A DNA stretch of 58,391 nucleotides. It comes from Alphaproteobacteria bacterium. GTDB lineage: Bacteria; Pseudomonadota; Alphaproteobacteria; GCA-2731375. This document shows, piece after piece, positions 8,429 to 19,538 of the stretch (its first letter is position 1; every line of letters starts with the position of its first letter). A program made the translations under genes and the position numbers. The DNA is taken from positions 1 to 58,391 of the forward strand of contig VGEV01000005.1 of assembly GCA_016869175.1 (NCBI GenBank), given 5' to 3'. Under the pieces are notes generated by a model. It did no database searches. It saw only the letters and a program-made list of their open reading frames with translations, and had not been told where the DNA came from.

Positions 8429-9043
8429 TCAGCCGCCGGGGCGCGCCGGCGACGGCGGGCGGGGGTCGCTGGCCAGCATGGCGAACAGCACATGGTCGCG
8501 CCAGGCCCCGTCAATGCGCAGGTACTGCCGGGCGAAACCTTCCTCGCGGAAGCCCACCCGCAGCAGCAACCGACGGCTGCGCTCGTTGCTGGGCAGACAG
8601 GCCGCTTCCATCCGGTGCAGTTGCAGTTCCTCGAAGGCGAAGGGCAACAGCAAGGCGACCGCCTCCGTCATGTAGCCTTGCCCGGCATAGGTCTGGCCCA
8701 TCCAATAGCCCAGCTGGCCTGATTGCGTGACGCCTCGCCGCAAGTTCGACAGCGTGGCGCCACCCAGCAGTTGCTCGCCCGGCTCGGCGAACAGGAAGAA
8801 AGCGTAGCCGACGGCTTCGCGCGCGTCGCGAGCATAGCGCCTGAGGCGCCGGCGATAGGCCTCGCGCGATAGCTCGTCGGCTGTCCAGGCTGGCTCCCAG
8901 GGGGTCAGGAACTCGCGGCTCGAGGCGCGCAGTTCCGCCCACTGCGACCAGTCGGCCGGCGCCGGGGCGCGCAGCACCAGCCGGCGGCCGTGCAGCACGG
9001 GCGTCGGGCCAAGCCAGGGCGGCGTGCGCAGGAAAGCGGTCAT
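8429..9043 (-). CDS. GNAT acetyltransferase, RimJ/RimL type
   Basis: A 204-aa GNAT-fold N-acetyltransferase. The start LHGRRLVLRAPAPADWSQWAELR is the usual RimJ/RimL beginning. The acetyl-CoA loop is seen as GYWMGQTYAGQGYMTEAV, followed by HRMEAACLPSNERSRRLL and VGFREEGFARQYLRIDG. The family acetylates ribosomal protein or other N-termini. It lies 45 bp downstream of the M16 peptidase on the same strand, an order often seen in alphaproteobacteria. AAGGA precedes ATG 9043. Confidence 0.85.
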   Translation of the reverse strand: MTAFLRTPPWLGPTPVLHGRRLVLRAPAPADWSQWAELRASSREFLTPWEPAWTADELSREAYRRRLRRYARDAREAVGYAFFLFAEPGEQLLGGATLSNLRRGVTQSGQLGYWMGQTYAGQGYMTEAVALLLPFAFEELQLHRMEAACLPSNERSRRLLLRVGFREEGFARQYLRIDGAWRDHVLFAMLASDPRPPSPARPGG

Positions 9044-9088
9044 CGCGTCCGGTCCTTGCCCCAGCGAGCCATCGCGGGGGTGCTTGCC

Positions 9089-10348
9089 TCAAGCAAATCT
9101 TGCCGCGATGGCCTCGTAGCTGGCAAGCCGGGCGAGCGGACCGACCGCGGCCACCGCCGGCCGACCGGCGCCCGTGATCCGGGCTGCGACACGGCGAACC
9201 GCCGCGGCGTCCACCTGGTCGATCTTGGCCACCAGTTCGTCGGGGGGGATCGGCCGGCCGAAAATCAGCAATTGGCGGGCCAGTTGCTCGGAACGCGCCG
9301 AGGGGCTTTCGAGCGACATCAGCAATCCGGCACTGATCTGCGCCCGCGCCCGCGCCACTTCCGCCTCTTCGGCGTCCACGGCGAGGCGTTGGGTCTCATC
9401 CAGCACCACCGGCACCAGCTCGCCCACCTCCTGCTCTCCGGTACCGGCATAGATGCCCAGCATGCCGGCGTCGACATACGAGGTAGCGAAGGCGAATACC
9501 GAGTAGCAGAGCCCCCGTTTCTCCCTGACCTCCTGAAACAGCCGCGATGACATGCCGCCGCCCAGCGTCGTCGCCAGCACTTGGCTCGCATAGAAATCGT
9601 CGTCGTGATAGCGCACGCCCGGCCATGCGATGGCGAAGTGCACCTGTTCCAGTTCGCGCTCCTCGCAGGTCGCGCCGCCGGTGAACCGGGCCGCCTCCAT
9701 CGGCCGCTCGGCGCCACGGCCTAGCGCGCCGAAATGCCGTTCCGCCAGGGCCATCAGCGCGGCATGTTCGATCGCGCCGGAGCCGACCAGCGTCATGCTT
9801 TGGGCGCCGTAATGGCGCGCCATGAAGCCGGTCAGACGGCCCCGGTCCATGGCGGTTACGAGTTCGCTCGTGCCCAGGATCGAGCGACCGAGCGACTGCC
9901 CCGGATAGGCTGCCTCCTGCAACCGGTCGAAAATGAGATCGTCCGGCGTGTCCTCCGTCTGACCGATCTCCTGCAGCACCACGCCGCGCTCCCGCTCGAG
10001 TTCGCTCTCTTCGAAGGCCGAGTGCTGCAGGATATCGGCCAGGAGATCGACCGCGAGCGGCACGTCGCGCTTCAGCACGCGAGCGAAATAGGCGGTGTGC
10101 TCACGGCTGGTGTAGGCGTTGAGATGGCCGCCCACCGCCTCGATCTCTTCGGCAATGGCGCGTGCGGTACGCCGTTCGGTGCCCTTGAACGCCATGTGCT
10201 CCAGCATGTGGGCAACGCCGTTCTCTTCGGCGCTCTCGGCACGCGCTCCGGCATTCACCCAGACGCCGATGGCGACGCTTTCCAGACCTATCATCGGGTC
10301 GCTCACCACTCGCAGACCGTTCGCCAAGGTGCTGACCGTGACATCCAT
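9089..10348 (-). CDS. M16 family zinc peptidase (processing-peptidase-like)
   Basis: A 419-aa insulinase-family peptidase resembling the beta subunit of mitochondrial processing peptidase. The inverted zinc motif HxxEH is intact as HMLEH (about residues 48-52), and the downstream glutamate ligand is likely in ERGVVLQEIGQTEDTP. The second, non-catalytic M16 domain carries the glycine-rich LGGGMSSRLFQEVREKRGLCY. It starts 5 bp after thrC, so the two are almost certainly co-transcribed. There is no signal peptide, so it is cytosolic. Confidence 0.9.
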   Translation of the reverse strand: MDVTVSTLANGLRVVSDPMIGLESVAIGVWVNAGARAESAEENGVAHMLEHMAFKGTERRTARAIAEEIEAVGGHLNAYTSREHTAYFARVLKRDVPLAVDLLADILQHSAFEESELERERGVVLQEIGQTEDTPDDLIFDRLQEAAYPGQSLGRSILGTSELVTAMDRGRLTGFMARHYGAQSMTLVGSGAIEHAALMALAERHFGALGRGAERPMEAARFTGGATCEERELEQVHFAIAWPGVRYHDDDFYASQVLATTLGGGMSSRLFQEVREKRGLCYSVFAFATSYVDAGMLGIYAGTGEQEVGELVPVVLDETQRLAVDAEEAEVARARAQISAGLLMSLESPSARSEQLARQLLIFGRPIPPDELVAKIDQVDAAAVRRVAARITGAGRPAVAAVGPLARLASYEAIAARFA

Positions 10349-10353
10349 GGCGG

Positions 10354-11787
10354 CTACTCCCGGTTGGCCCGTTGCCGGGCGATGAAGGCCTGCACCTGGC
10401 CAAGGTCGTTGGCCAGGCGATGCAACCGTTCCGGTCGCTGCCCGAGGTCCGCCAGCCGTGGCGGCAGGGGGGGACGGATGCCGGTTGCGCGTTCGACGGC
10501 GTCGGGAAACTTGGCCGGGTCGGCGGTCGCCAGCAATACCGTCGGCGTGCCATCGGTCGGCAGCCGCCGCAGCGCCGCATAGCCGACCGCGGTATGTGGG
10601 TCCAGCAGGATGCCACAATCGCGCCAGCAGGCGGCGATGGCCGCGAGGGTGCCGGCCTCGTCGGTGCGCGCGGCGGCAAACAGGTGGCGGGCTTCCTGCA
10701 GCGCCGGCGGCGGTACCGCGAGAGCGCCCGACTGCTGGAAACCCTGCATGGCCCGCCGCACGGCGGCGCCATCGCGGCCCAGCAACTCGAACAGCAGCCG
10801 CTCGAAATTGCTCGCCACCTGGATGTCCATGCTGGGACTCGTGCTGGCGCTGACCTGGCCGGCCCGATAGTCGCCCCGCTCCAGGAAGCGGGCCAGGATG
10901 TCGTTGACGTTGGTGGCGATCAGCAGGCGTTCGATCGGCAGGCCCAGCCGGCTGGCCACGTAGCCGGCATAGACGTTGCCGAAATTGCCGGTCGGCACCA
11001 CGAAACGCAACGGCCGGTCCGGCGCGCCCAGCGCCAAACCGGCGGCGGCATAGTAGGAAACCTGCGCGGCAATGCGGGCCCAGTTGATCGAATTGACGGC
11101 CGAGAGCTGGTGGTGCGCGCGGAAGGCCGCGTCGGCGAACAGTGCCTTCACCAGCGCCTGGCAATCGTCGAACGTGCCATCGATGGCGATCGCGTGCACG
11201 TTGGCATCGGGCACCGTGGTCATCTGCCGCCGCTGCACGTCGCTTACCCGGCCATGCGGATAGAGAATGAACACCTCGATGCCGTCCCGCCCGCGCAAGG
11301 CCTCGATTGCCGCGGAGCCGGTATCGCCCGAGGTAGCGCCGACCACGGTGGCATGCGCGCCGCGCCGTGTCAGGACATCGGCCAGCAGCCGGCCCAGCAA
11401 TTGCAGCGCCACGTCCTTGAAGGCCAGCGTAGGCCCGTGGAACAACTCCATCAGCCACAGGCTCGGCCCCAACTGGCGCAACGGCGCGACGTGCCGGTGG
11501 GCGAAGCCGGCGAAGCTGTCGGCGACCAAGCGGTCCAGCCGTTCCGACGGAAAGCCAATGGCGAACGGCGTCAAGACCGCGCGCATGACCGCCGCGAAGC
11601 GCTTGCCGACGAGCGCCCGCCACGCAACCGGCGGCAGGGCGGGCCAGCGTTCCGGCAGATAGAGGCCGCCATCGGCGGCCAGCCCAGCCAGCAGCACGTC
11701 CTCGAACTGCAACGCCGGCGCCTGGCCGCGGGTGCTCACATACCGCAAGGAATGTATCTCCAATTCCCTGGCGGCAATTGCCGACAA
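10354..11787 (-). CDS. thrC: Threonine synthase
   Basis: A PLP enzyme converting O-phosphohomoserine to threonine, the last step of threonine synthesis. It is 477 aa, the size of the longer proteobacterial form. The Schiff-base lysine lies in PTLAFKDVALQLLG, the phosphate-binding loop in GATSGDTGSAA, and the N-terminal signature is YVSTRGQAPALQFEDVLLAGLAADGGLYLPE. It follows the M32 gene by 13 bp and precedes the M16 gene by 5 bp. Confidence 0.95.
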   Translation of the reverse strand: MSAIAARELEIHSLRYVSTRGQAPALQFEDVLLAGLAADGGLYLPERWPALPPVAWRALVGKRFAAVMRAVLTPFAIGFPSERLDRLVADSFAGFAHRHVAPLRQLGPSLWLMELFHGPTLAFKDVALQLLGRLLADVLTRRGAHATVVGATSGDTGSAAIEALRGRDGIEVFILYPHGRVSDVQRRQMTTVPDANVHAIAIDGTFDDCQALVKALFADAAFRAHHQLSAVNSINWARIAAQVSYYAAAGLALGAPDRPLRFVVPTGNFGNVYAGYVASRLGLPIERLLIATNVNDILARFLERGDYRAGQVSASTSPSMDIQVASNFERLLFELLGRDGAAVRRAMQGFQQSGALAVPPPALQEARHLFAAARTDEAGTLAAIAACWRDCGILLDPHTAVGYAALRRLPTDGTPTVLLATADPAKFPDAVERATGIRPPLPPRLADLGQRPERLHRLANDLGQVQAFIARQRANRE

Positions 11788-11800
11788 AGCCGCCAGCAGG

Positions 11801-13294
11801 TCAAGCGAGATAGCGCTCTACGAGATGGCCGCGAAAGGCTGCGACGTCGAGCGGGCGGCCGGTCACCGCCACCAGCAGCGCATCGGCGCTCTCGTGCAAG
11901 CTGCCCTGAACATGCACGTTCTGGGCGAGCCAGCCGACCAGCGGCCGGAAATCGCCCCGTGCCAACGCCGCCGCCAATCCTGGCACCGCCGCCTGCGCCG
12001 CGGCGAACAACTGCGCCGCCGCGATGGCCCCCAACGTGTAGGTCGGGAAATAGCCGAGATCGCCGCCCATCCAGTGAATGTCCTGCAGGCAGCCGTCGCG
12101 GTCGTCCGGCGGCACGACGCCGACCAGCTCGCGCATGAGATCGGCCCAGGCGCCCGGCAACTCGGCCACCGTCAGGCTGCCGTCGATCAGCCGACGCTCC
12201 AGGCGATAGCGCAGCACGATATGCAAGGGGTAGCTGACCTCGTCGGCATCGACCCGGATCGGGCTGCGGGCGACCCGCCGATAGTGCCGTGCCAGATTGG
12301 CGGGCGCCCAGGCTTGGGCAGCACCGCCGAAGCTTTCGGCCAGCAGCGGTGCGAGGAAGCCGATGAAGGCATCCGAGCGGCAGGCCTGCATTTCCACGAT
12401 CAGCGACTGGCTCTCGTGCATCGCCATGCCCATGGCCTCGCCGACCGGCTGGTGTCGCCAGCGAACCGGCAGGCCGCGCTCGTAAAGAGCATGGCCGGTC
12501 TCGTGCAAGGTGCCCATCAGCGCGCCGGCGAAATCGGCCTCGGCATAGCGGGTCGTCAGCCGCACATCGTCCGGCACGCCGCCAGTGAACGGATGGTGGC
12601 TGACGTCGAGCCGACCATATTCGAAGTCGAAGCCAAGCGCCGCCATCAGCCGCTCGGCCAGCTTGCGCTGGATCGCCAGCGGAAACGGGCCGGGCAACGG
12701 CAGGGGCGCCGGCAGCGACCGTTGGCGCGCGATGGCCTGCCCCAGCAGGTCGGGCAGGAAGGCCATGAGCTCACCAAACACCGCATCGACCGCCGTCTGG
12801 CGGAGACCGGGTTCGTACTGATCGAGCAGGGCGTCATAGGCCGACAGGTCCAGCGCCGCCGCCTTGGCCGCCGCACGCTCTCGCGCCAGGCGCACCACCT
12901 CCGCCAGCCGGGGCGCAAGTCCGGCGAAATCATTGGCCGGGCGTGCCTCGCGCCAGGCCATCTCGCAAGCGGACGCGGCCTTGGAGCTGGCCTCCACCAG
13001 GTCGGCCGGCAACGCCGTGGCATGCCGCCAGCGCCGGCGCATCTCGCGCAAATTGGCGCGCTGCCAAGGATCGAGCGCCGCCCTTTCCGCCTCGGCCGCG
13101 CTCAGGAGATCGGCAAGCGCCGGGTGATTCAGCAGTTCATGCCGCAGGCCCTTCAGGCCCGCTATCTGCTCGGCCCGGACCTGGGCGCCACCCTTGGGCA
13201 TCATGGTCGCCGCATCCCAGTGCAGCACCGCCTCCGCACCTTCCAGCACCGCGATGCGACGAAAGCGGCTTTCCAGTTCACGATAGTTCGGCAT
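11801..13294 (-). CDS. M32 family carboxypeptidase (Taq type)
   Basis: A 497-aa zinc metallocarboxypeptidase. The HExxH site is GTLHETGHALYERG, near residue 260, and the third ligand region is MAMHESQSLIVE. The family signature DVSHHPFTGG and the later IRVDADEVSYPLHIVLRYRLE are also present. The start is ATG 13294 (MPNYRELESRFRRI). It sits between surf1 (92-bp gap) and thrC (13-bp gap), an insertion into the usual surf1-thrC order, and is probably read in the same transcript. Confidence 0.92.
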   Translation of the reverse strand: MPNYRELESRFRRIAVLEGAEAVLHWDAATMMPKGGAQVRAEQIAGLKGLRHELLNHPALADLLSAAEAERAALDPWQRANLREMRRRWRHATALPADLVEASSKAASACEMAWREARPANDFAGLAPRLAEVVRLARERAAAKAAALDLSAYDALLDQYEPGLRQTAVDAVFGELMAFLPDLLGQAIARQRSLPAPLPLPGPFPLAIQRKLAERLMAALGFDFEYGRLDVSHHPFTGGVPDDVRLTTRYAEADFAGALMGTLHETGHALYERGLPVRWRHQPVGEAMGMAMHESQSLIVEMQACRSDAFIGFLAPLLAESFGGAAQAWAPANLARHYRRVARSPIRVDADEVSYPLHIVLRYRLERRLIDGSLTVAELPGAWADLMRELVGVVPPDDRDGCLQDIHWMGGDLGYFPTYTLGAIAAAQLFAAAQAAVPGLAAALARGDFRPLVGWLAQNVHVQGSLHESADALLVAVTGRPLDVAAFRGHLVERYLA

Positions 13295-13386
13295 GCGGAC
13301 GGCTCCATTGGCTTGGCGCGATGCACGACCGAATGGCACCCGCTCGCGGACCGCACCCTGGCCAGCCGGATGGAGCGGGCATTGCC

Positions 13387-14097
13387 TCAGTCGGCGCGTC
13401 GCCAGTGATAGGCCAGGTAGACGGCCGCCAACGTCGCGGCCAGACCATACCAGGTGATCGCATAGCCCAGATGGTTGTCCGGCAGCGTCACGCTCGCCTG
13501 TCCCGCCAGCGGCCAGCCACCGGGATTGGCCGTCGCGCCGGCTTCCAGATAGAGCGGCGCCAGCTCCAGCTCTAGCGCGCGCGACAAGACAGCCAGCTCC
13601 GGCCAATACCATTGCGACCGCTCGGGCCGGTTCGCCGGGGTGAAGGGACCGCTGCGCGGCTGCGGCCGCAGCACGCCTTCGACCGCGACCTCGTCGGTCA
13701 ATTGACCGGCAGGGCGGCGCTCGGCAGCGCGCAGCGCGTTCGGCACGAAGCCGCGCTCGACCAGAATGACGCCACCACCGGACAAGGCCAGCGGCGTCAG
13801 CACATGGACGCCGCCTTGGCTGCGCCAGGCCTTGCCCAGCAGATGCACCTCGCGCTCGTGCAGAAAGCGGCCGTGCAAGCGAGCCCGCCGGAACGCCAGC
13901 GTGCCATCCAAGGCGTCGGCCCGGGCGATGGGCACGATGGGCGCTGAAAGCGCGGCCAACCGCTCGGCATTCAGCGCCTGTTTCCATTGCCGACGGTCGA
14001 GCTGCCAAGTGCCCAGGGCCAGCAGCGCGGCAAGACCCGCCAGCGCGCAAGCCGTCGCCCAGCGATCCAACCGAACACGGCGCGCGCCCAGCCGCAC
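13387..14097 (-). CDS. SURF1 family cytochrome oxidase assembly protein
   Basis: A 236-aa inner-membrane protein of the SURF1/Shy1 family, which helps heme a insertion into cytochrome oxidase subunit I. It has the expected layout: one membrane segment near the N-terminus (ALAGLAALLALGTWQL, about residues 18-33) and one near the C-terminus (YAITWYGLAATLAAVYLAYHW). Between them is a periplasmic domain with GGGVILVERGFVP. It starts 4 bp after the DUF983 gene. Confidence 0.9.
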   Translation of the reverse strand: MRLGARRVRLDRWATACALAGLAALLALGTWQLDRRQWKQALNAERLAALSAPIVPIARADALDGTLAFRRARLHGRFLHEREVHLLGKAWRSQGGVHVLTPLALSGGGVILVERGFVPNALRAAERRPAGQLTDEVAVEGVLRPQPRSGPFTPANRPERSQWYWPELAVLSRALELELAPLYLEAGATANPGGWPLAGQASVTLPDNHLGYAITWYGLAATLAAVYLAYHWRRAD

Positions 14098-14101
14098 CCG
14101 G

Positions 14102-14464
14102 CTACTCGAAGCCGGCGGTGCGATGTCGGTACTGCAGCGCGATCAGCAGCGCCTTGAAGGGCCGCAGCAGAAGCACGGACAAGCCCAGGATCACCGGCAC
14201 CTGATAGACCAGATGCACCCAGACGGCGGGCGCGAAGGCCAGTTCGACAACGATCGCCAATAGCACCGCCACGGCGCCGACCAGCAGAATCACGAACACC
14301 GCCGGCCCGTCGCCCGAATCCTGCGCGCTCAAGTCCAGCCCGCAGACCGCGCACACCGCCGCCACACTCAGCAATCCCCGATAGAGCCGGCCCTGCCCGC
14401 AACGCGGGCAACGGCACCACAGGCCGGCGAAACCGGGCGAGACATGGCCCCACTCGCCGGGCAT
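14102..14464 (-). CDS. DUF983 membrane protein
   Basis: A 120-aa protein with the DUF983 pattern: an N-terminal zinc-ribbon-like CRCPRCGQGRLYRGLLSVAAVCAVCGLDLS (four cysteines in two CxxC pairs) and two membrane segments (FVILLVGAVAVLLAIVVELAF and the LVYQVPVILGLSVLLL region). Such genes are regularly found beside ctaE and surf1 in alphaproteobacteria, implying a role in oxidase assembly that is inferred only from context. The start is ATG 14464, 18 bases beyond the ctaE stop. Confidence 0.8.
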   Translation of the reverse strand: MPGEWGHVSPGFAGLWCRCPRCGQGRLYRGLLSVAAVCAVCGLDLSAQDSGDGPAVFVILLVGAVAVLLAIVVELAFAPAVWVHLVYQVPVILGLSVLLLRPFKALLIALQYRHRTAGFE

Positions 14465-14481
14465 GCCCGGCGCCAGCCGGA

Positions 14482-15291
14482 CTAGTGCTGCGCGATGGGC
14501 CCCAAGCCCCACACGTAGATGCAGGAAAACAGGAAAACCCACACCACGTCGACAAAGTGCCAATACCAAGCCGCCGCCTCCAGCCCGAAATGATGGTCCG
14601 GCTTGAAATGGCCGGCCATCGTCCGGAACAGGCAGACGATCAGGAACGCCGTGCCGATCATCACATGGAAACCGTGAAAGCCGGTCGCCATGAAGAACCT
14701 GGAGCCGTAGAGCGTAGCGAATTCGAACGGCGCGATCGAGTATTCGATCGCCTGTATGGCGGTGAAGAACAGGCCCAGCAGCACGGTGACCACCAGCCCC
14801 TGCACCGCGCTCTGCCGATCGCCGGCGATCACCGCGTGATGCGCCCAGGTGACGGTGGTGGACGACAGCAGAAGAATGAGCGTGTTCATCAGCGGCAGAT
14901 GCCAGGGGTCGAACGTGTAGACGCCCTTCGGCGGCCACTGGCTGCCCATGAACTCGGTGGGAAACAGGGCAGCGTTGAAATACGCCCAGAACCAGGCGAC
15001 GAAGAACATCACTTCCGAGGCGATGAACAGCACCATGCCGTAGCGCAGGCCAAGCTGCACCACCGGCGTATGGTGGCCTTCGTGCACGGCTTCGCGGATC
15101 ACATCGCGCCACCACACGAACATCGTGTAGGCGACGATGGCCAACCCGATCAGAATGATCCAAGGCGGGCCCTCGTGCATATACCAGACGCCGCCGACGG
15201 CGGTGATGAACGCGCCGGTGGCGCCCAGGGCAGGCCACGGGCTGGGATCGACCAGATGATAGTCGTGGCCGCGCGCGTGCGTCTCAGCCAT
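14482..15291 (-). CDS. ctaE: Cytochrome c oxidase subunit III
   Basis: Subunit III of the aa3-type oxidase, an integral membrane protein with seven helices. Typical stretches are WWRDVIREAVHEGHHT, YGMVLFIASEVMFFVAWFW, SQWPPKGV, and the C-terminal WYWHFVDVVWVFLFSCIYVWG. ATG 15291 (MAETHARGHDYHLVDPSPWP) has GAGGAG upstream and gives 269 aa; an upstream in-frame start at 15315 is less likely. It lies between ctaG and DUF983. Confidence 0.96.
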   Translation of the reverse strand: MAETHARGHDYHLVDPSPWPALGATGAFITAVGGVWYMHEGPPWIILIGLAIVAYTMFVWWRDVIREAVHEGHHTPVVQLGLRYGMVLFIASEVMFFVAWFWAYFNAALFPTEFMGSQWPPKGVYTFDPWHLPLMNTLILLLSSTTVTWAHHAVIAGDRQSAVQGLVVTVLLGLFFTAIQAIEYSIAPFEFATLYGSRFFMATGFHGFHVMIGTAFLIVCLFRTMAGHFKPDHHFGLEAAAWYWHFVDVVWVFLFSCIYVWGLGPIAQH

Positions 15292-15364
15292 GGTGGGCAA
15301 TCTCCTCGGTTCCAAGCGGCATGCGGGGGGCTAGGTCGTCGGCGGTCATGTCGGCGGGCGCACC

Positions 15365-15943
15365 CTAGTTGAGCTTGCTGGCGGGCGCGGCGGCGGCCGT
15401 GCGCGGCTTCGCCGGTTGCAGCTCGAAGAAGGTATAGGACAGCGTAATGGTGCGCACGTCGCGCGCGTTGCGGTCCTGCTCGATCGAGGGATCGACGAAG
15501 AACAGGACCGGCATCTCGACCGTCTCGCCCGGCGCCAGCGTCTGCTGCTCGAAACAAAAGCAGTTCACCTTGGCGAAATAGGCCCCGGCCTTGTCGGGCG
15601 TCACGTTGAAGGTCGCGCTGCCGGTGATGCTGCGTTCGGTTGGATTGTGCGCGATGTAGGCGATCTCGGCCGGTTCGCCGACCCGCACCGTCACTTGGCG
15701 TTGCTTCGGCCGGAACTGCCACGGCATGCCCTGGCCGACATCGGCGTTGAAGCGCACGACGATCTCGCGTTGACCAAGCACGTCTGGCGGCCGCTTCGCC
15801 ACCTGCGTCGTGCCGCCATAGCCGGTCACCTGGCAGAACAGTCGATAGAGCGGTACCGAGGCGTAGGCCAGGCCGAACATCAGGCAGACGCCGGCCAGCG
15901 CCGCCACGGCGGTCCGCCCCTTGCGCCTGCTGTCGGTGCTCAC
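15365..15943 (-). CDS. ctaG: Cytochrome c oxidase assembly protein CtaG/Cox11
   Basis: A copper chaperone that delivers Cu(B) to subunit I. It is 192 aa with one N-terminal membrane anchor (AVAALAGVCLMFGLAYASVPLYRLFCQ) and a periplasmic domain holding the copper motif NCFCFEQQTL. The motif YGGTTQ follows the anchor cysteine. Its start overlaps the stop of the upstream CoxF-like gene (ATGA at 15940-15943), so the pair is translationally coupled. Confidence 0.95.
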   Translation of the reverse strand: MSTDSRRKGRTAVAALAGVCLMFGLAYASVPLYRLFCQVTGYGGTTQVAKRPPDVLGQREIVVRFNADVGQGMPWQFRPKQRQVTVRVGEPAEIAYIAHNPTERSITGSATFNVTPDKAGAYFAKVNCFCFEQQTLAPGETVEMPVLFFVDPSIEQDRNARDVRTITLSYTFFELQPAKPRTAAAAPASKLN

Positions 15944-16065
15944 GTCGACAAGCCCTTCAGCTTGACCAAGGTGACGATGAAGAACAGCACCACCAAGAAC
16001 AGCAGCACGCCCGCCAAGGCGAAATTGCGCCCGCGCTTGCGTCTATGTTCCTTGCTGAGTGGCAT
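15940..16065 (-). CDS. CoxF-like short membrane protein
   Basis: A 41-residue protein: a basic N-terminus (MPLSKEHRRKRGRN) followed by a single hydrophobic helix (FALAGVLLFLVVLFFIVTLVKL). Its place between ctaB and ctaG, with a 4-bp overlap into ctaG, is where alphaproteobacteria carry the small CoxF/cytochrome oxidase assembly peptide. The function is inferred from position and shape. It is short enough to be skipped by automatic gene callers. Confidence 0.8.
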   Translation of the reverse strand: MPLSKEHRRKRGRNFALAGVLLFLVVLFFIVTLVKLKGLST

Positions 16066-16075
16066 TCCCCGTCCA

Positions 16076-17005
16076 TCACGCCAAGCCGAAGCCGAGTAGC
16101 CGGTCCGCCAACAGGCCGGCGAACAGCAGAAAGAGATACAGAATCGAATAGCCGAACAGCCGCCTTGGCGCCGTGCGGTCGCCGTCCGCGGCGCCGCGCA
16201 GCCGATGCGCCAAGACAAGGAAACCGCCGCCCAGGCCGAGCGCCACGGCCAGATAGAGGGGCGAGGCAAGACCGACCGCGGCCGGCAGCAGCGTCGCCGT
16301 CACCATCAGCCAGGAATAGCGCACAATCTGCCGCCGGGTTTCCGTCCGGCCGGATACCACCGGCAGCATGGGCACGCCGACCCTGGCATAGTCCGCCGCG
16401 CAGTTCAGCGCCAGCGCCCAGAAATGCGGCGGCGTCCACAGGAAGATGATGGCGAACAGCACGACCGCGCCGAGGCCAATATCGCCCGTGGCGGCAGCCC
16501 AGCCGACCATCGGCGGCAAGGCGCCGGCCGCACCGCCGATGACAATGTTCTGCGGCGTGCGGCGCTTCAGCCAGACGGTGTAGACCAAGACATAAAAGCC
16601 AATCGACAGCGCCAGCAGCGAAGCGGCCGCGAGATTGACCAACAGGCCCATCAGCACCACCGCGCCGACCGCCAGCGTGACACCAAAGCCCAAAGCGTCG
16701 CGAGCAGCCAAGCGGCCGGCCGGGATCGGCCGGCCGGCGGTGCGGCTCATGCGGGCATCAATGTCGGCGTCGTACCACATGTTGATGGCGCCAGCTGCCC
16801 CCGCCCCGACCGCGATGCACAGCAGCGCGACGAAGCCGATCACCGGATGCACCGGCATCGGCGCCAGCATCAGGCCGACGAAGGCGGTGAACAACACCAG
16901 GATCATGACGCGCGGCTTCAACAGCGCGATGTAATCGCCGACCGCCGGCTCGGCCGGCCGGCCGACGACGCCGCCCAAGGCCAGACTGACGCTTGCGTCG
17001 CTCAC
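16076..17005 (-). CDS. ctaB: Protoheme IX farnesyltransferase (heme O synthase)
   Basis: A UbiA-superfamily membrane enzyme that farnesylates heme b to heme o, needed for the a-type hemes of this oxidase. The first aspartate-rich motif is [23 protein letters not shown] (region 95-117), preceded by VGLMLAP. The second cytoplasmic loop contains [30 protein letters not shown]. It has 309 aa and about nine helices. It lies 39 bp after ctaD and 10 bp before the CoxF-like gene. Confidence 0.95.
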   Translation of the reverse strand: MSDASVSLALGGVVGRPAEPAVGDYIALLKPRVMILVLFTAFVGLMLAPMPVHPVIGFVALLCIAVGAGAAGAINMWYDADIDARMSRTAGRPIPAGRLAARDALGFGVTLAVGAVVLMGLLVNLAAASLLALSIGFYVLVYTVWLKRRTPQNIVIGGAAGALPPMVGWAAATGDIGLGAVVLFAIIFLWTPPHFWALALNCAADYARVGVPMLPVVSGRTETRRQIVRYSWLMVTATLLPAAVGLASPLYLAVALGLGGGFLVLAHRLRGAADGDRTAPRRLFGYSILYLFLLFAGLLADRLLGFGLA

Positions 17006-17044
17006 GCCACCCGCGCTCCTTCCCGGCTGCGAACCGTCCGCCCG

Positions 17045-18679
<1,635 letters not shown>

Positions 18680-18701
18680 TTACTGCAATAGCGGATGACG
18701 A

Positions 18702-19538
18702 CTACGGCTTGCGAGCGGCCTCCGCCAGCCGCGTCGCGGCCGGCGGCGCGCTGTCCGCCCGCTTGCTCTTCTTCACCCAGTCCTCGAACTCCGCCCTGGA
18801 AACCACCTTCAGCATGATCGGCATGTAGCCGTGGTCCTTGCCACACAGTTCGGAGCATTGGCCGTAATACATGCCTTCCTTGGTCGCCTTGAACCAAGTC
18901 TCGTTCAGCCGGCCCGGCACCGCGTCCTTCTTCACGCCGAGCGAGGGCATCGCCCAGGCGTGGATCACGTCGTTGGACGTGGTCTGCACCCGCACGGTGG
19001 TATTGACGGGGACGACCACGGCGTTATCGGTCTCCAGCAGGCGCGGCTTGCCGGCCGGCTTGCCGTCCTTGTCGCGCACCATGTTGGCGGTGAAGGCGAT
19101 TCCGTGGTCGGGATACTCGTAATCCCAGAACCAGGCGTTGCCGATCGCCTTAATGGTCATCTCGGATTGCGGCACCTCGTCGACCAGGTACAGCAGTTTG
19201 AACGAGGGCACCGCGATCACCACCAGAATGACGACCGGAATAGCCGTCCACAACACTTCGACCAGCGTGTTGTGCGTGGTCTTGGACGGCCGCGGATTGC
19301 TCTTCTCGTTGAATTTCAGCATGCAGTAGACGAGCAGCCCCAGCACGAACAGCGTGATCAAGGTGATCAGCACCAGCAGCAGATCGTGGAAGCTGTCGAT
19401 CCGCTCCATGCCGGGCGACGCGGCGCCCTGAAAACCCATCTGCCAGGGCGTCGGCTGGCCGATCGCCGCCGCTTGGGTACCGCCCGCCGCCCCGCAACCG
19501 CCGACCAGCACCGTCGCAATTCCCTGCCATCTCCGCAT
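18702..19538 (-). CDS. ctaC: Cytochrome c oxidase subunit II
   Basis: The Cu(A) subunit that takes electrons from cytochrome c. It is 278 aa with a signal peptide, two membrane helices (HDLLLVLITLITLFVLGLLVYCML and the LWTAIPVVILVVIAVPSF region) and a periplasmic cupredoxin. The Cu(A) ligands are in QCSELCGKDHGYMPIM, with the distal histidine in DVIHAWAMPSLG. It is the first gene of the oxidase operon. About 300 bp of non-coding DNA upstream separates it from the divergent tldD, and the operon promoter should lie there. Confidence 0.95.
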   Translation of the reverse strand: MRRWQGIATVLVGGCGAAGGTQAAAIGQPTPWQMGFQGAASPGMERIDSFHDLLLVLITLITLFVLGLLVYCMLKFNEKSNPRPSKTTHNTLVEVLWTAIPVVILVVIAVPSFKLLYLVDEVPQSEMTIKAIGNAWFWDYEYPDHGIAFTANMVRDKDGKPAGKPRLLETDNAVVVPVNTTVRVQTTSNDVIHAWAMPSLGVKKDAVPGRLNETWFKATKEGMYYGQCSELCGKDHGYMPIMLKVVSRAEFEDWVKKSKRADSAPPAATRLAEAARKP

